In this document: in pieces, positions 10,411 to 23,542 of the stretch
Numbering within the stretch: position 1 is the first letter of the stretch
How the letters are laid out: every line of letters begins with the position of its first letter
Assembly (NCBI GenBank): GCA_009760855.2
Contig: WPIO01000003.1
Location: 14,370,001-14,434,000, forward strand
Direction of reading: 5' to 3'
Length of the DNA: 64,000 nucleotides
DNA from: Cristatella mucedo
Taxonomy: Eukaryota > Bryozoa > Phylactolaemata > Cristatellidae
Translations under genes and position numbers: made by a program
The notes under the pieces: generated by a model
What the model was told of the DNA's origin: nothing
The model's database searches: none
The model's input: the letters and a program-made list of their open reading frames with translations, nothing else

Positions 10411-10475
10411 GGTAATAATAAATTTGATATAGCACCCTCAGAGAACTCAAATATCTGTTTAGGCACTCTACATCC
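10411..10475 (-). mobile_element. SINE-B or LINE family A 3' tail fragment
   Basis: Minus strand GTAGAGTGCCTAAACAGATA/GAGTTCTCTGAGGGTGCTAT followed by ATCAAATTTATTATTA. The end mixes SINE and LINE features, so the family is uncertain. Confidence 0.5.
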
Positions 10476-10589
10476 ACTCTTTTCAGATCTTGTCAAAGGA
10501 GCAAAAATGTGTTCAAGGTCATTGCAATCACGACCAGAGCCACGCCTGCAGAATTATAGATAGATACTATCCAGATATATACAAGATAG

Positions 10590-10787
10590 ATACCACTAGA
10601 TGTGCATGCTGACCCTGTGCATGTCACCCCTAACCATATTATTCATTTTGCTTGTTTTTCAAGCACGATTTTACTTACCATTCAATTGCATTTCACTTTG
10701 CAGCAAATGTAAAGCGCCTCGAAAGAGATTAAGTTCTCTGAGGGCGCTTTATCAAGTGCATTATTATTATTTATATTATTATTATTA
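10590..10787 (+). mobile_element. LINE family A 3' UTR fragment
   Basis: Matches the 3' UTRs of the copies at 4022 and 6049 closely: GCATGCTGACCCTGTGCATG, TCACCCCTAACCATATTATT, CAATTGCATTTCACTTTGCA, the stem AAAGCGCCTCGAAAGAGATT/GAGGGCGCTTTATCAAGTGC, then (ATT)n. Contains no coding part. Confidence 0.9.
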
Positions 10788-11212
10788 GATCTCTGCGATG
10801 CAATGCTGATGTATGGCCTGTTGTTCCCCGAATATGTCATAACACTCAACCTACACCCGAATTAGGTCAAAACCACAAAGTACTCACAGATGACCCCAGA
10901 GCAAATATAAACCACCGTGGCCGATTCACCCAAATACATAGCGAAAACTTTACACAGATACATATTGCAATGTTTACGTGCTGTCTGTACAACCCAGCTT
11001 GTAAAAAGCAGGAGTAGCACAAGCAAAAAAGTAAACCATTTGAGTCGGACAGACTGTCTAGGCACAGAATGCACTCACAAAATGTCGCACGAAACGAGAC
11101 CTTAGCATAAACATGCGATACATTAGGTACAAGAGTGCAAGCAGCTGGGGCAATGTACTTACTGCAATACAATTACCAGCCCTACAGCGGGGCAAACACG
11201 ACATGCTCTCAC

Positions 11213-11403
11213 CTGTGGTGGCTGGGGATGAATATGAGCAAAGGTGTGTTCAGATCGATTAAAATTAAACGGACTTGACATGATTGAGCGGTTGGCCGGT
11301 GGAGTACCCGGCAGGTTTGCTGTTGACACACCTGCACGGGCAAACGACATCAGTTCGCCAAAGGTCGTCATGTTGCTCAGGCACAGAGCATGATCATGCG
11401 TAG
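11213..11403 (-). CDS. NFI: NFI exon, C-terminal region
   Basis: Minus-strand exon with acceptor ..cttttcactttag and a strong donor CCACAG/GTGAGA. It enters at phase 1 (completing the T left by the exon at 18044) and leaves at phase 0. It reads STHDHALCLSNMTTFGELMS, then STANLPGTPPANRSIMSSPF and ends in HIHPQPPQ. The (T/S)xxANR segment recalls the SSANRFVS block near the C-terminus of vertebrate NFIs; this is a weak, eye-level match. No stop in frame over 191 nt. Splice phase on both sides fits its neighbours, which is the main support. It lies alone between introns of 6.6 and 5.4 kb. Confidence 0.75.
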
Positions 11404-14115
11404 CTAAAGTGAAAAGAAAAGAAGTAACGACTGTGAAGGCAGAATGTTGGCAAAGAGGCTCCATGCTCTGCTGCAAGCGATCGACAGCAGACTAACTTGT
11501 TCGCCACCACACAGACAGTGCAGGCAAAGGTTTCACTTCACCACTCACCATGCCGCTGACCAACTGGGTAACTATCAAGAGGGGATATTCACCTAAAAAG
11601 TGAAGCCGTTGTCAAAAATGGATCAGCTGTAAATATGCTTGCCTTGGATGCTAGGGATAAGAATTCCACTATCTTTCCTCATGGAAGGAAGGCACTCGTG
11701 CCTGGCTGCCGTATACCCCTAATTTAACCAGAGGCCACAGAATCAGCAGAATACATTCTTAGTAGAGGCGGCAGGAGCATTCGTGCATGTACATGTGCCT
11801 GCGTACGCACAACAGCAGTCGCTGCAAGACCAGATGGCTGAGTCCAGTATGATCCATGGTGAGAAGCATTGTGGAGCAAGGACGTGATGCAGCCCTTGTG
11901 CATGCGACTACGATGAGCACAGCTTGATCAGTGCTGTGTTGTGCTGTGGTGCAGCAAGCGGGCCTTACATCTAGGAGCAGCCGTATTAGTTTTATAACTG
12001 ATGAGCCGAGTGTTGACATGCAGCTGGCCCATATCAAAAGCAGAGCTCTGACTGATAAATCGAGAAAGCTCTTGCACAATCCGAATGCAAGGGTCATTCA
12101 GGGCACACGTGCCCGTGCTGGCTGGCACACGCTGGCTGGCACACACCCACATGCACGCACACATACACACCCCATACCGCTGGATGGGTGTGAATACCCA
12201 GACCAAAGACTGCTCCCAGCAACAAGAACAAGGTCACCCAAATACTTGGTTTCCCTTTGCTGGTTATTTATAGACTACAACAATCAGGTCAATATCAATA
12301 CGGAGCTACCGTTTAGCCTCAACCGGTGCCCCAGTGAGAATAGAAAATAGCCTGGAACACGGGGGGGGGCTTTACCTGCCCCCTTTCCATCTCAAATAGG
12401 TACATACATGGCTACCCCACGCCCACGGCAGTAGAACAACTGCCCACGGGAAAGAACACCTGCAAACACTCATCACCTTTGTTTAGCCTGCCTGCAGGTG
12501 TGGTACCAAAACAGTCGACGTCTTAACATACCACTGCATAATAAATATATGGCTATATAAGCATTTTTCAAGTCTACCACAATAAGAAGTCATTAGGGCA
12601 AGTTGATCCGACTCACACTTGCTCCGGGCAATTCTGGTCGACCGGCGCTAGTAGCTCCTTTTAGATATAGGCTAGCTAAGTGTGAATATGATAACTCTTT
12701 TAATGCTGCTAATGTGACGCTAAAAAGTAAGGTAATTTATGCTTGGGGGTACTTCTAGGTGAGTATATTTCAGCACATCACGTGTGCCATGGACTTGTAG
12801 CAAGTGCTGCCCGGTCGTGCCTACAACCGATGAAAATGATTCATGGTTAGCATCCACTCAATTACAGTGACTTCCTTATGAGTCTGGCTTCTGGGCTAAA
12901 CCTCTGGTGCACACCTTTGTTGCTAAGCTAAAATGATGAGAATATAATTTTGCAATCTCGGTCAGCAATGCTTCAACGGTTTCAAACAAAGTAGTGCAAT
13001 AAATATATCACGGTCATAGTCTAAAAATCATCGAAGAAGCATTATAGCTAGATAGATGTATGCCTGTGTGCAGTAACCAGGCTAAGCCCGAGAGCCACCA
13101 GTTGCTTGATAACCAAGCCTGCTCCGGAATATAAAGGACGCACACAAACGATAGACCACAGATTGACCCAATGGTCATTCCCTCTAAACGGTGGCTTGCA
13201 AAGCCCTTACATGAGAATGTACAGCCTGAAGCCCCCAGTATCATTGACAGGCATGCATGAGTCAAGTGACACGTGAGCACTGCTGCCCAAGGAGAGGGTG
13301 CAAATGGGAGCAATCAAAGCGAAAACTAAGCTGAGCAATGTGGCAGATGACGACTAGCTTTACATAGAAAACAAAACGGCTTTACTCAGAAATAAGTCAG
13401 CAGGCAGTTGTAGAGGAGCTCAGTGGCAGAAGCCACCAGTAGGTAATGCACTCGAGCATCCGATAACCCTCTGCCTCTTGGTGATGCAACGGCACGATGA
13501 TGCAACGGCACGAATTTTGGGCAAGTCTTCGGCCGGCCAAGGATGGCCGAGCTTGTCATTTGCATGTCATTTATATTCACCCACGGTCGAGTTTCAACAC
13601 CTTTGCGACTGACCTCGGGTGGTTGTCACATCTCTTGTTTGCTTGCCAACAGCAAGCTACGTTGACCTAAACACAGTAGGGCATTTGTTAGTGGCTTTCG
13701 AGCAAGGACCACCCAGTCAGGGAACGAATATAATATTTGGCTTGGACCCTGCCAAGGTGCTAGAACGACATCCTTCTTTTCTGCCGACCCATGAAAGCTT
13801 TCAAGCCTACCTACGGAATGAGAAACGACTTTTCACCGACTTGAGCCAGGCTCCTAAGTGACATCAAGGAAAGCACGACATTTACACAGCTGATGCATGA
13901 AAGCTGAAAACCACGAATGCTATGATGGACGCCTACATAAAGGACTGCTGATGACCTTCGAGGAACACACGAGCTGTAACACTGTGCTGTACTAAACCGA
14001 TCATCCACAAATCTTGTCGCGTGAAGTGGCTCAGTGCTAAAACTGCAGACAAGTTTGAGTGGATTCAGCACGTATACAAACCCTTTATAACGAAGCAGAA
14101 GCAAGGAGTGAAGAG

Positions 14116-14117
<2 letters not shown>

Positions 14118-14178
<61 letters not shown>
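14118..14178. repeat. (CT)n microsatellite
   Basis: About 60 bp of pure CT. On the minus strand, the NFI sense strand, it reads (GA)n. Confidence 0.97.
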
Positions 14179-14180
<2 letters not shown>

Positions 14181-17115
14181 CACAACACATAAGGTAGCTT
14201 TGGCAAAGAATTTATGATGTCAACAACAAAGCAGACTATTTTATGTTTGATGCAGACAGCCCAAAGATAGTCGTGCATTCCACTAGAGAATTGAGTCACT
14301 GGGACTCAGAGAGGTAAAGCTCAGCAGCAGTGAAATATAACACAAAACTTTGCTCCATCATAAACAATAGCGAAACAATAGTTTGAGAGTACCACAATTG
14401 GAAACATGGCATCTTTCCATCAGTGCCTGTGAATGTCGCCATAACATTCTGCCAGAAAGTTGGAGCGAGCATCTGCAGGGAGGCTTTATCAAATTGCGTT
14501 ATCACTCGGACTTAGTCACTGTGGCATCCAAGCAATGCTGGGCACACAGAAAAATAAGTGAAGCTCACAGGTCTGAAACCACAGCGCACACTTGAGTGCT
14601 ACGGTTCCAGATATGCCGCCGTGCCTCTGCAGCACTTCAAGAACGTGTCCTGTTGCACGGGTAGTCGGCAAGGGGGTGGATCACACAGCTCCGAACAAAC
14701 TGGAATCTACCGGCTTGGTGACAGACGTCCAGTACTCGATTCTATCTTGACACATGAGCCCGAGGTCAGCCGAGGCACAGGGCACACACAATGGCCGATA
14801 GGCACATTACAAGTGCCTCGAAGCAGCAGCAGCCTCACAGCCAGCCACCGCTGCTCAAGCTTCACGAGTGGCAGCGCAAGATCGAGCATGGGTCATTGGT
14901 ACACTCTCACGACAAAAGAGGTGCAAAGGTAGAGAATTCATCGACCCGAGCCATGCACGAGTTTGATGGCATGAAGCTGGCTCGGGCGTGCCAGCAATGG
15001 TCAAAGGGTGCCGGGCTCAGTGAAGTGACTAGACAAGAACAGCCAAGATCATGATTAGATGCTGTGGCAGCCTACTCATGCCGTTCCGACTTGCAGACAA
15101 GACTGCTGCCACTAGCTTTCCTTAACAAGTCGTCATACATCGGCGGGCCCCAGCCCAAGAACAAATGAAGACCGTGCATGCCGTTCGAAAGAGGATATGG
15201 GACACGACAGACACCCTCCATCTTTAGCCTTCGAGCAGAGTGCACTTCAGCAAAGCAAGCTATGCCGACATCCGGTGTGTGTGTGCGCGTGCGCGCACAC
15301 TATGAAAGCTTGGTCGTCAGGTGAGACACTCAACCGGTGATTCCAACGAGTCAACTAGCTACCGACATGTGGCAAGGTGATTGTGGACTACTCAGGCTTC
15401 ATGAGGTGGGCAGGTGATCCTTGCGCCTGGCTCTTTGGGCTCTCACCCAGGTGGACTTTGAAGCGAAGTCATAATGCATGAAACTGACGTCAGATGGACG
15501 ACCTTTCTCAGGGTCTTGTCTTGGCCTTGTCTTGGAAGATTTCTTGCAGGGGTTGGCGGTGCATAGGTCGTAACAACTTTTTTTTTATCATGCATGTACA
15601 TGCTTGCTTTGGGTGCTTTTGTGCAGGCTGAAACCATTGTTGCCGTCAGACGTCTCACGTTTGCTGCTGCTAATCAATAAGCACCACAGCCATTTAGTGA
15701 GTCGCACGGTGCCATACTCTGCCGAATTCACTTATCACGAGCAATGTGCTTCACTGTACAGGGCAACATCAACTGTCCAGCAGGCGTACATATTCTGTGA
15801 TTCACCTGCTCCAGTAAGGCCCAAGGTCAGTCTGATGACAGTATCCGGCCGAGTGTTGCGCCTGCAGCTAAATCACATGGCAAGAAAAGGCCGGTGGCTC
15901 GACAGTCACCTAAGTCTAGTAGCGCTGCTTTTTCGCAAGACTTTTCTCTCTCTTCCTCCTGGTTGCAGCCAAACTGCACAATTATCATGACAAGGATAGG
16001 TGGGCATTTTCAGATTTGAATGCAAGAGCCAATGCTGTGATTGTCTTGCAATCACATCCACATCCACAATCACAGCCACATCAAGCTCATGACGTTGCAG
16101 TGCCCAGCCAACAGCGTCTGCCATGGGACAGCAAAGCCTTCGAAGCTGTCGGTAAGGGGGTCTTGAGCAGAAGGATGCTCCGGCCGATATTGCACAACAG
16201 GCTTGCCATCAGTGAGCTGAAGGTCCAGCTCCACCAGCCAACCAACTAGGAATGTCCTGTTGTTTAGATGAAAGAGCGGGCAATGTACCAGCAGTGTTTG
16301 CACGAAACATGCACGGCTTCTCCAGACTAAAACCTTTAACGTGTTCAACCAGTGGGTGGAACGATGCATGGACAAGTAGGGTCATGACAACAGTCGGCTG
16401 TGAAAACGCCAAAGTGAACACAAACACCAGCTCGGCCTTCCCTTTCCTTAGATTAGGTGCATCTGACGGGGGGGGGCCGGCTGTCGCGAAACCGGCCGTG
16501 GAGAAAAATGAAACTTAGTCTACCAGCCAACATTGGCAGCCCATTCCACGCACGTCATCAAATCCAAAGCGCAGCTGAAAGGCCCCATCCTCATAGAACA
16601 TCCTGGGTTTTGCTTCTGGTCTAATTCAATAGCTATAGCATCGAGGCCAAGGATAAATCCACCTGACAAGCAGCAGCAGAGGCTTTATGATTCCATTTCT
16701 AGCAGCTTACGAGAACACTGCAAGCCACGGAGAGCGCTAATCGTTCAATCTGTGAATATCGCTCATCCGTCGGCTACTGCCTGCAATGGCAATCAGTGGC
16801 GGAGTATGTGGCTGGTGGAGAGGAAGGGTAGAGAACTAGAGGTAGCAGACACACTAGTCAAGATCCTGAAGTCACACGACAGGTGATCCATCGACTACCA
16901 GGCATCCAGCCTGCAATGCGAAGGGCCACTTGTGCCAAGAGCGCGAGTGGCACCGCCAACTGCTGACGAAACAAAAGCATGCCGAGCATAGATAAATAAA
17001 AGAAGGTAAGAATGCTGACCACCTTGGGAGGTGAGCAGTGTTTCTAGGAATCAAGCCAAGTGGAGGGCACCAATCTTCCCAGAACCACCAACCAACACGC
17101 TCGTGAGGGTGGGTA

Positions 17116-17265
17116 CATGGTGAGCCGTAATGGCTCACTAGGTAAGGCGGTTGCTTTTCATGACCTCGGCCCCGAGGTCGTGGGTTCAAATCCTGAGGTG
17201 GGCGATGGTGATAGCCGTAAAGGCTCTTCTGTCGCTATACAAAAAGACGCAGTTATATCAGCTAG
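17116..17265 (+). mobile_element. SINE-A copy with internal deletion
   Basis: Well preserved head: ATGGTGAGCCGTAATGGCTC, ACTAGGTAAGGCGGTTGCTT, then GTCGTGGGTTCAAATCCTGA (box B) and the GGTGATAGCCGTAAAGGCTC block. About 35 bases between box B and GGTGATAG are missing relative to the copy at 57211. Confidence 0.9.
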
Positions 17266-18043
17266 TTCTTTACATGATTACATAATGCTTCTGAAAATCC
17301 ATACCCACAGGTGCATAGATGATCTAAAAAGTCACCATAGCACTCTGACTGAAGCCACAAGACCATGAAGGGCAGCCTTGGATACCATCGGTTCACTGCG
17401 TCTACTGGCTCCTCATTCAATAGATCATTGATACAGGCATCACTGATATAGGCAATATCCACAGACTCCCGTCCAATTGGTACTAACAGGGAACGCATCC
17501 CACAAAAGAAAGCTTGTACACAAAATAAACCCAGCCAAGCAGTTGCCTTTCTGTAAGTAGGTATGCATCTAACATGCAACTCAACTAAGGTTATTCTGAT
17601 AGGTTTTCTACGGCATACTCCCAAGCCTAAGTAGCTCTTAGTGAGCACTAGGCATCCAATCGACTTCATCGTAAGCAACCAAGAGAAATGAGAAGCCTAG
17701 CTGAGTTAAGGGAGGGGGACACTCAAGAAACTATGCAGCACACGGCACAGGCAAGTGGTAAATACATTTGCAGCCGGCACCAGTAGGGTTCAGTTCAGCT
17801 TAAAATTACTAGAAGCATTTTGGTCTCCTTTCGTTTTGTGTATCCTGGACTACCTGCTTACTAATTTTGTTTACCTTCACTTGGTCCAAAAAAAGTGCAC
17901 CATGCACATCATGAATGAGCATCACGTCATCTCTGCAGGCACAATCACGATGTGAGGAAAACTTATTGCTACTCAAGCAAACACTTAGCAAATGCAAAGG
18001 AGTGAAAGCTGCATTCACCACGAGTAGTTCCTGCTCCACTTAC

Positions 18044-18239
18044 ACGATGCAGGAGGCATGCTTGACACGGCTCCTGACGCAGCAGCTGCGACCGCAGCCG
18101 CCACCGTCAATGGGCTGTGACCGATGACAGCCACAGGCCGGACGGGCGGTGGTGGCGGCGGAGGGAACATGCCGGGAGTGAATGGGAAATGGGGCGGTAA
18201 CTTCGATGGACTCTTCAATGTTGGAGTCGACGGATTGGA
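18044..18239 (-). CDS. NFI: NFI exon with proline run (transactivation region)
   Basis: Minus-strand exon, acceptor ..gctgttcttgtag, consensus donor TCGT/GTAAGT. Enters at phase 0 and exits at phase 1. Reads SNPSTPTLKSPSKLPPHFPF, then TPGMFPPPPPPPVRPVAVIG and an Ala-rich stretch (AAAVAAAASGAV). In vertebrate NFIs the same order occurs: a N-P-x-x-S stretch, then F-L-x-x-P-M-L, a run of seven prolines and (A)RPVPL. That makes this one of the best-supported exons outside the DNA-binding domain. NFI proline-rich segments contribute transactivation; here that is inferred. The Ala run is lineage-specific low complexity. A plus-strand ORF (Gly-rich) over the same bases is a shadow. Confidence 0.88.
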
Positions 18240-18811
18240 CTACAAGAACAGCAACAGCTTCTTAGCAGTGTGCATCGTCAATGGGCAGCGACTGCAGCAC
18301 GCTCCAGTTATGAGCAAGATCATAGAAGGCGAGCCAACAGTGTCTCATGCTAGCAGCAGTGCTCCAAGCTAGAGCTAGCTGTCGAGGGGGGGCAGTCTAG
18401 TAGCAGGTTCAATTGCCATTGCCTGCTCATCTGAACATCTGCGAGCTAAGCTGATCTATCATTTTAGTTATCAGGTCCAACGTCTCTTCGGACGACCGTG
18501 CAAGCAAAACCCATCTGATCTCGAGCCGAGCAGCTGCTTAATGCAGCAACGCCTAGCTTCAGTGAACAGAGTGCCTGCAGTAGGGAAGTGGCGTTCTGCC
18601 AGGTGCCTTCGTATGACAATCACCGCAGCAACCGGTGTCACGAGAGCAAGCAAAAAAGCTTCTTGCAAGCACTGTTTGTATTCGCCTATGGGGAGAGGTG
18701 GCAACCGATAGAGACAGCCTTTTGACATCTTGAATGGGTTGCTACTGTGGAATGCAACCCGTATGGGCAAGCGGGCAGGCAAACTCGCATGATTCTGCAT
18801 AGAAAACGAAC
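18240..18811 (-). other. NFI intron
   Basis: 572-bp intron. I see no element in it. Confidence 0.75.
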
Positions 18812-18960
18812 CCCGCCATGCTGAGGATTGCTGGTTTCTTGGCATACGAGGTTAACGAAGTCGGTTAGTGCGTCACCTCCTGGCTGCTGATGGTAAGACT
18901 TGGCATGGACGCCATCTTGCAAGTCACCATGGCCGTTGCCTCCGCCACTTACGGAGAGTC
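18812..18960 (-). CDS. NFI: NFI exon with DFVNLVC motif
   Basis: Minus-strand exon, acceptor ..gtttttccatgcag, donor GGCGGG/GTTCGT (weaker than the others). Enters at phase 1 and exits at phase 0, both matching its neighbours. It reads GLSVSGGGNGHGDLQDGVHA then SYHQQPGGDALTDFVNLVCQ and ETSNPQHGG. The segment Y-H..(D/E)-(A/T)-L-x-(D/E)-F-V-x-L-V-C corresponds to the YHPQETLKEFVQLVC segment of vertebrate NFI proteins, so homology is clear despite the glycine-rich start. The preceding vertebrate block with PYF(S/T)HP is not evident; either it has diverged or one more small exon lies in the upstream intron. Confidence 0.85.
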
Positions 18961-19432
18961 CTGCATGGAAAAACTCAGATCAAGTGCCGCTGAAAGCTGT
19001 CAAAACGAGATGGCAAGCCGACTCATTCGTTGCAACGCAAAAACATGCTATACTCTTCTACAATAGACAGAGGGTCTGCAGACACACAAGCCAATGCCAA
19101 AGTGACACACGACCATTACATGAAGGCTGATATTGCAAGCTCAACATGTGGCCTTGCAAAACAATCGAATTTAGAGAGACAAGGAAATGACCCTCATGCA
19201 GGCACGGCAAGCTGCCTGATGCAAAGAAACACAGCAACGACAACCACTCTTCCCAACTAAAACATGATGAGGCCAAGCAGCTAGGCACAAAACTGCCACG
19301 ACGCGGCTCCATCAAGAAAAGGCCTTACTTATGTGGCAACAATCACCCTAGGGGGAATACAATGACGATGGGACACCACCATAGAAACATGGCAAAGGAC
19401 AGAAAACTCTCTTTCTCTCTCACTCATAGACG

Positions 19433-19545
<113 letters not shown>

Positions 19546-21077
19546 GGCGAAGCCGATTCGAAGCAAAATCCCACAGTAATGTCAACACGAGCCGAGGGAA
19601 GAAGAGCAAAGTTGTCCTAGAAGAGCAAAGGCCTACGATAAGCTATGAAAGCGCAGGAAAAGAGCACAGACACTCGCACAAGCATTGTCCAGCCGAACAC
19701 AACTCAAGAGGCAGAGTAATGCTCGAGATGCTGATGGGTCCACCTCGAGGGCTTCGACTGACATCAAAGAGAGCCAGACAGCACGAATGAGTGTACAGAG
19801 CTAGGCACCGAGATCAACAGCAGCAAGGGAGGCGAATGTTAGTAGCCTCCCTTGCTAATCGTTGGAAGGAACCGATGTTCGCATCACCACAGTCGAAGAG
19901 ACAAAAGTGCACGACCGAGGGAGAAGCACAAGGGCACAGCTGCAACGAAGCTGGGTGTACCCAGCCTTGACGCACGTTTTGCCATCTGATTGAAGCACGC
20001 ATGGCTGCAGCCCAGAGCCAATAAGGGAAGGGGCAGACGTTCTATAGTACCATGCAACCACAGCTCGTGACTGACACTGCTGCTATCATAACGGGGTGCC
20101 CTGTCTCCCACTGCTTCAAGTGTTGCTGCTGGGAGGGGGCGCGGCTACTTTGCCTGCTACTGCAGTCCCCTATCCGACGAGAAGGGGGGAGCAAGAGGCC
20201 ACTAACAGCACTGTGCTGTGCAAGCAGCTAATGGAGGAACAATTGAGAGTCACATTGCCCTTGACATAAATGGCACCCTGAGCACGGAACAACACGGATA
20301 ACAACTGCCAGCCAGACCCTAAAATCCCAGGCCATTTCAGCTCCTGGGAGCTGGCCCAACATTTTCTCTAAAAACTGTGCCAAGGTTAGAAAAATATAAT
20401 CGCAGCTAGCCGGGGGAATGAATCAGCTAGCCCTCCCGCGAGCCCCCGAGAGGCATACCTGCCATCAGTGGGAGCTGCCGGGCTGCGCTGCATCAGGCCA
20501 AGGAGACCTACCGCAGCTTTAAGTTTCCTAAGGAGCCAACCGACGATCAACCACATACTATTACATTGTACATGTTACATCAGCACTTGTCTTCTTTACT
20601 TAACTGGCATGCCGTTCTAGACTACCAACTGCTTGCCAAACGTTAGCTCAACACAGCTGACTTGCCTCCGAAAAAGATGCTAGTATTTGACTGCACGAAT
20701 TTGCAAACAGCTCGCCACTGTCATCCAAGGCGCCTCCACACTTTGCACCCACAGATCCCACCACTGTAACAAATAGTGGATTGGAAATGACTGCACCAAC
20801 ACCCGACGCACTGCCGACTGCAGAAAACCAGGTAGACTGCCGCTGCCTATAGGTGGGCGTCGCTTGGCTTCAGCCCACTCCTCCTGCTTTATTCGGTAAC
20901 ACGGGAAGAAAAATAAGCAGGCAAATAGAAGCCAGAAAAGGGCGCCCCAAACGATGGAGAGCAGCCGCCCAGTTTATCGGTCCCCATGCAATGCAAGCAG
21001 CGCATAGCATCCAGGCAAAGCCTAGACAGCGGCATGCGAGCTTGCTGCTAGTGTCTGGCACCAACCCCAACACACGA

Positions 21078-21125
21078 CTTGCCTTCTCTGGGGTGCAATA
21101 TCAAATGTATTATTATTATTATTCC
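21078..21125 (+). mobile_element. LINE family A 3' end remnant
   Basis: 'cttctctggggtgcaatatcaa' followed by (ATT)n is the last part of the hairpin and tail. Nothing upstream of it remains recognisable. Confidence 0.55.
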
Positions 21126-21565
21126 ACACCCCCACAATTGCCATAGTCCTTCATTTTGTGGCCGACTATTCTGCTGCTGATCCATTTTGCACAATAAAGC
21201 TTTCAGCAACATCATGCATCTGCTGCTCCACGAGGGGGCACGCACCATGCCAACACTACTCCGTGCTACTCAACTGAGGCGCTCTTAGTAGAGCATAGCA
21301 TCTTTTTCCACACAGCTGCCATTTCCACTTTCGTGACAAGGTGCCTAATATCTTCGAAATGAGAGACACGATCACTATGACAGTCGCAGTGAATTAGCAT
21401 GCCACGTAAAAACCAACTGTTACCTTGCCGGGTAAAGGTTAATGCTGGATAAAGCCTGCTACCTCTACAGCATTAAAGCCAATAAAAAGAATAAGCATTT
21501 TCCACCCATAAGTACCACTTTTATACACACCCATTCCCAATTTTGTTTAGCTTAACATTGGTAAG

Positions 21566-21594
21566 TGAGAGAGAGAGAGAGAGAGAGAGAGAGC
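21566..21594. repeat. (GA)n microsatellite
   Basis: About 29 bp of GA dinucleotides. Confidence 0.95.
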
Positions 21595-22728
21595 TGTAAG
21601 CTGACATGAGCATCTACTGAGCGGTCCCTCAAGTGGCGCTTCGTTATACTATCCCAACATTTTTAAGACATGCAGCATGGTAGCATCATCCGAAAGCCAG
21701 AAAATTATATGCCTGTATTTTTTGTCTTGGGCTCCATGAGACAACCCACGACTAAGCTGGCGAGTCTTCTTCTCTAAGTCTTGCACACTCGCAGCCAACC
21801 GGCTGGTGCACACACACAAACCAACCGATTTCACCTCAAAAGATACAGAGAAAGAGAGACACACAGCTGAGTCTGAGGAAGTCGAGGAAATATGTGGTAT
21901 AGAAGTAGCAGCACTGGACGGCTGGAAAGCTTTTGCCGAGTTGCCAGCTTGTAAGAACTTTTTTTTATGCAAGAACTAAGGAAGCAAGTTCTTTAGTTTA
22001 GGATATGCAGAGCCAAACCTCAGTTGCCAGCAACCTTTCAGTGAAAGAAGAGTAAAAGTAATTGGTTGTCTCGAGAAGACTTGCCTGAACGAGGAGACAC
22101 AACTAGTGTAGTAGTTTGGCAACACGAGTCTTAGGTGTCTTAATATAAATTTTATTTGTATCTACTGATGAAATGGAGCCATCACAGCTCGTGCAGCTGT
22201 GGTGACACATGACTCAATTCCTTGGATTTACAGATCGTCACACAGGGGCAACATTCATCAACTGTCAAGGCTTAATGATTTCTTCCGGCAGCCCTGCCAA
22301 AATCAGGGTTTCAGAGGTCTAGCATAAAAAGGATCAGGGAGCTAGTAATAGCCAGCCACTGTAGTCATTCATCTTTAATTCTCGACAGGGATTGGTGAGT
22401 AATCCTTTATCGAAGACATGGATCGAACAGATGACTACTTCGAGAGGGAAGAATAAATCAATCCAACTGGCTGGCCTGTTGTGAGCAAATTGGAAATATT
22501 CAAAAATTGTCACTAGCAATTAAATAATTAATTAATTCGTCTACTAGAAAAGGATACGGTTATATACGACTTATTTGTTTAAAGACCTTTTTAACCTTGG
22601 CATCATCTCCAATAAGCAAACAAAGAAGCAGATCATCAATTCAAATCATGCAACTGGATGAAGGCATATGATTGATACAATTCTACGACTAATACTTTCA
22701 CAGTGATCGAAAGACAATTATAATTTAC

Positions 22729-22935
22729 CGTGGTGGCGATCCCCGCTACTCGATGGGTTTGCAGCAGACGGTGAACGGCTATGTCGCATTGCTGAAGCAT
22801 ATTGTTGCTGCTGCTGTTGTGTAGGCTGCTGAGAACAGGCTACAGGCGTGAAGCTGCTCCTGTCGGACTTGATCTTATTAGCCGGAATGACAGGCCTAGA
22901 CGACGATGGCATGGATGCCGGGCTGTGACCCATAG
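22729..22935 (-). CDS. NFI: NFI exon, Ser/Pro/Gln-rich
   Basis: Minus-strand exon with acceptor ..gaatatctttgtag and donor CCACG/GTAAAT. Phase 1 in, phase 1 out. It reads AMGHSPASMPSSSRPVIPAN, KIKSDRSSFTPVACSQQPT, a run of six Gln, then MRHSRSPSAANPSSSGDRHH. The order (W/GNE)..MxSPxxM..K..S..SF.P loosely follows the vertebrate block [20 protein letters not shown]. Assignment rests mainly on phase and splice sites. The Gln run is the only polyglutamine in the predicted protein and a likely length-variable site. Confidence 0.75.
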
Positions 22936-23542
22936 CTACAAAGATATTCACCGACAAGTTAAAGACAGTAAGAGATCAAGATTGCTCAAATCTTATTAGA
23001 TCCCTGTCATGCATCCAAAGCAACGGCACATGCAAAACCAGCACTACTGCTGTGCCGGGTGCACAGCTGAATGTAGGCGGCAAATGGGGATACTTTAAAG
23101 TGACCTTACAGCCCAGCCCAAACAGTTCCAAGGCCGGTGTTTGTGCAGTGCTGGCCTACGAAAATCCAGTGCACTTCTATGTGCAGTTCAGACATTCGGC
23201 CATGCTAACGATACCGCACCCACGCAGCAAAATCAACCACCAAAATAGCCCAATTCTTTTTATGCAGCAGGGCTCAGTCTGAACGTAAGAGCATTATCCT
23301 GTCAGCTTTAAAAACTTAGCGGTCCTCCACATTCATTCCTTATCCACGGTTTACCACTATGAAGTAGGTTAATAGAGAGATCCTGTACCTACCAGTAGCC
23401 GAAAATTTGGCGCTTTGCACTAACCCTCCCGAGTAAAATTTAATACAGCGACAATTGAAGCATGCACACAGCATAGCTCTTCCGAAGTATCAATAACCAG
23501 GCGCTTATTCCACGTAGCAGGACGTCGAGTCCGGCTACTCAC
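22936..23542 (-). other. NFI intron
   Basis: 607-bp intron. I see no repeat or other element in it. Confidence 0.75.

Larger units (their letters stand above)
5842..11212 (-). other. NFI intron, transposon-rich
   Basis: 5.4-kb intron between the exons at 11213-11403 and 5598-5841. It holds two LINE family A copies plus a 3'-end fragment, four SINE-B copies or tails, one SINE-A and palindromic AT-rich DNA, listed separately. The remaining parts (about 6840-7500, 7951-8926, 9837-10410, 10788-11212) show no coding or repeat signal I can support, apart from a short imperfect tandem repeat (CTTTA-CG-AG-CTTAAATGATG) at about 7050-7100. Confidence 0.7.
11404..18043 (-). other. NFI intron
   Basis: 6.6-kb intron. 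It holds a (CT)n tract at 14118-14178, one SINE-A at 17116-17265, a short alternating purine-pyrimidine run (GTGTGTGTGTGCGCGTGCGC) at about 15278-15300, and a 16-bp tandem duplication around 13482-13512. Numerous ORFs of 60-160 codons show no recognisable domain. Compared with the next intron it has few transposons. Confidence 0.7.

Noticed and set aside
18124-18372. Gly-rich plus-strand ORF (GGGGGGG)
   Set aside because: Complement of the NFI proline-run exon.
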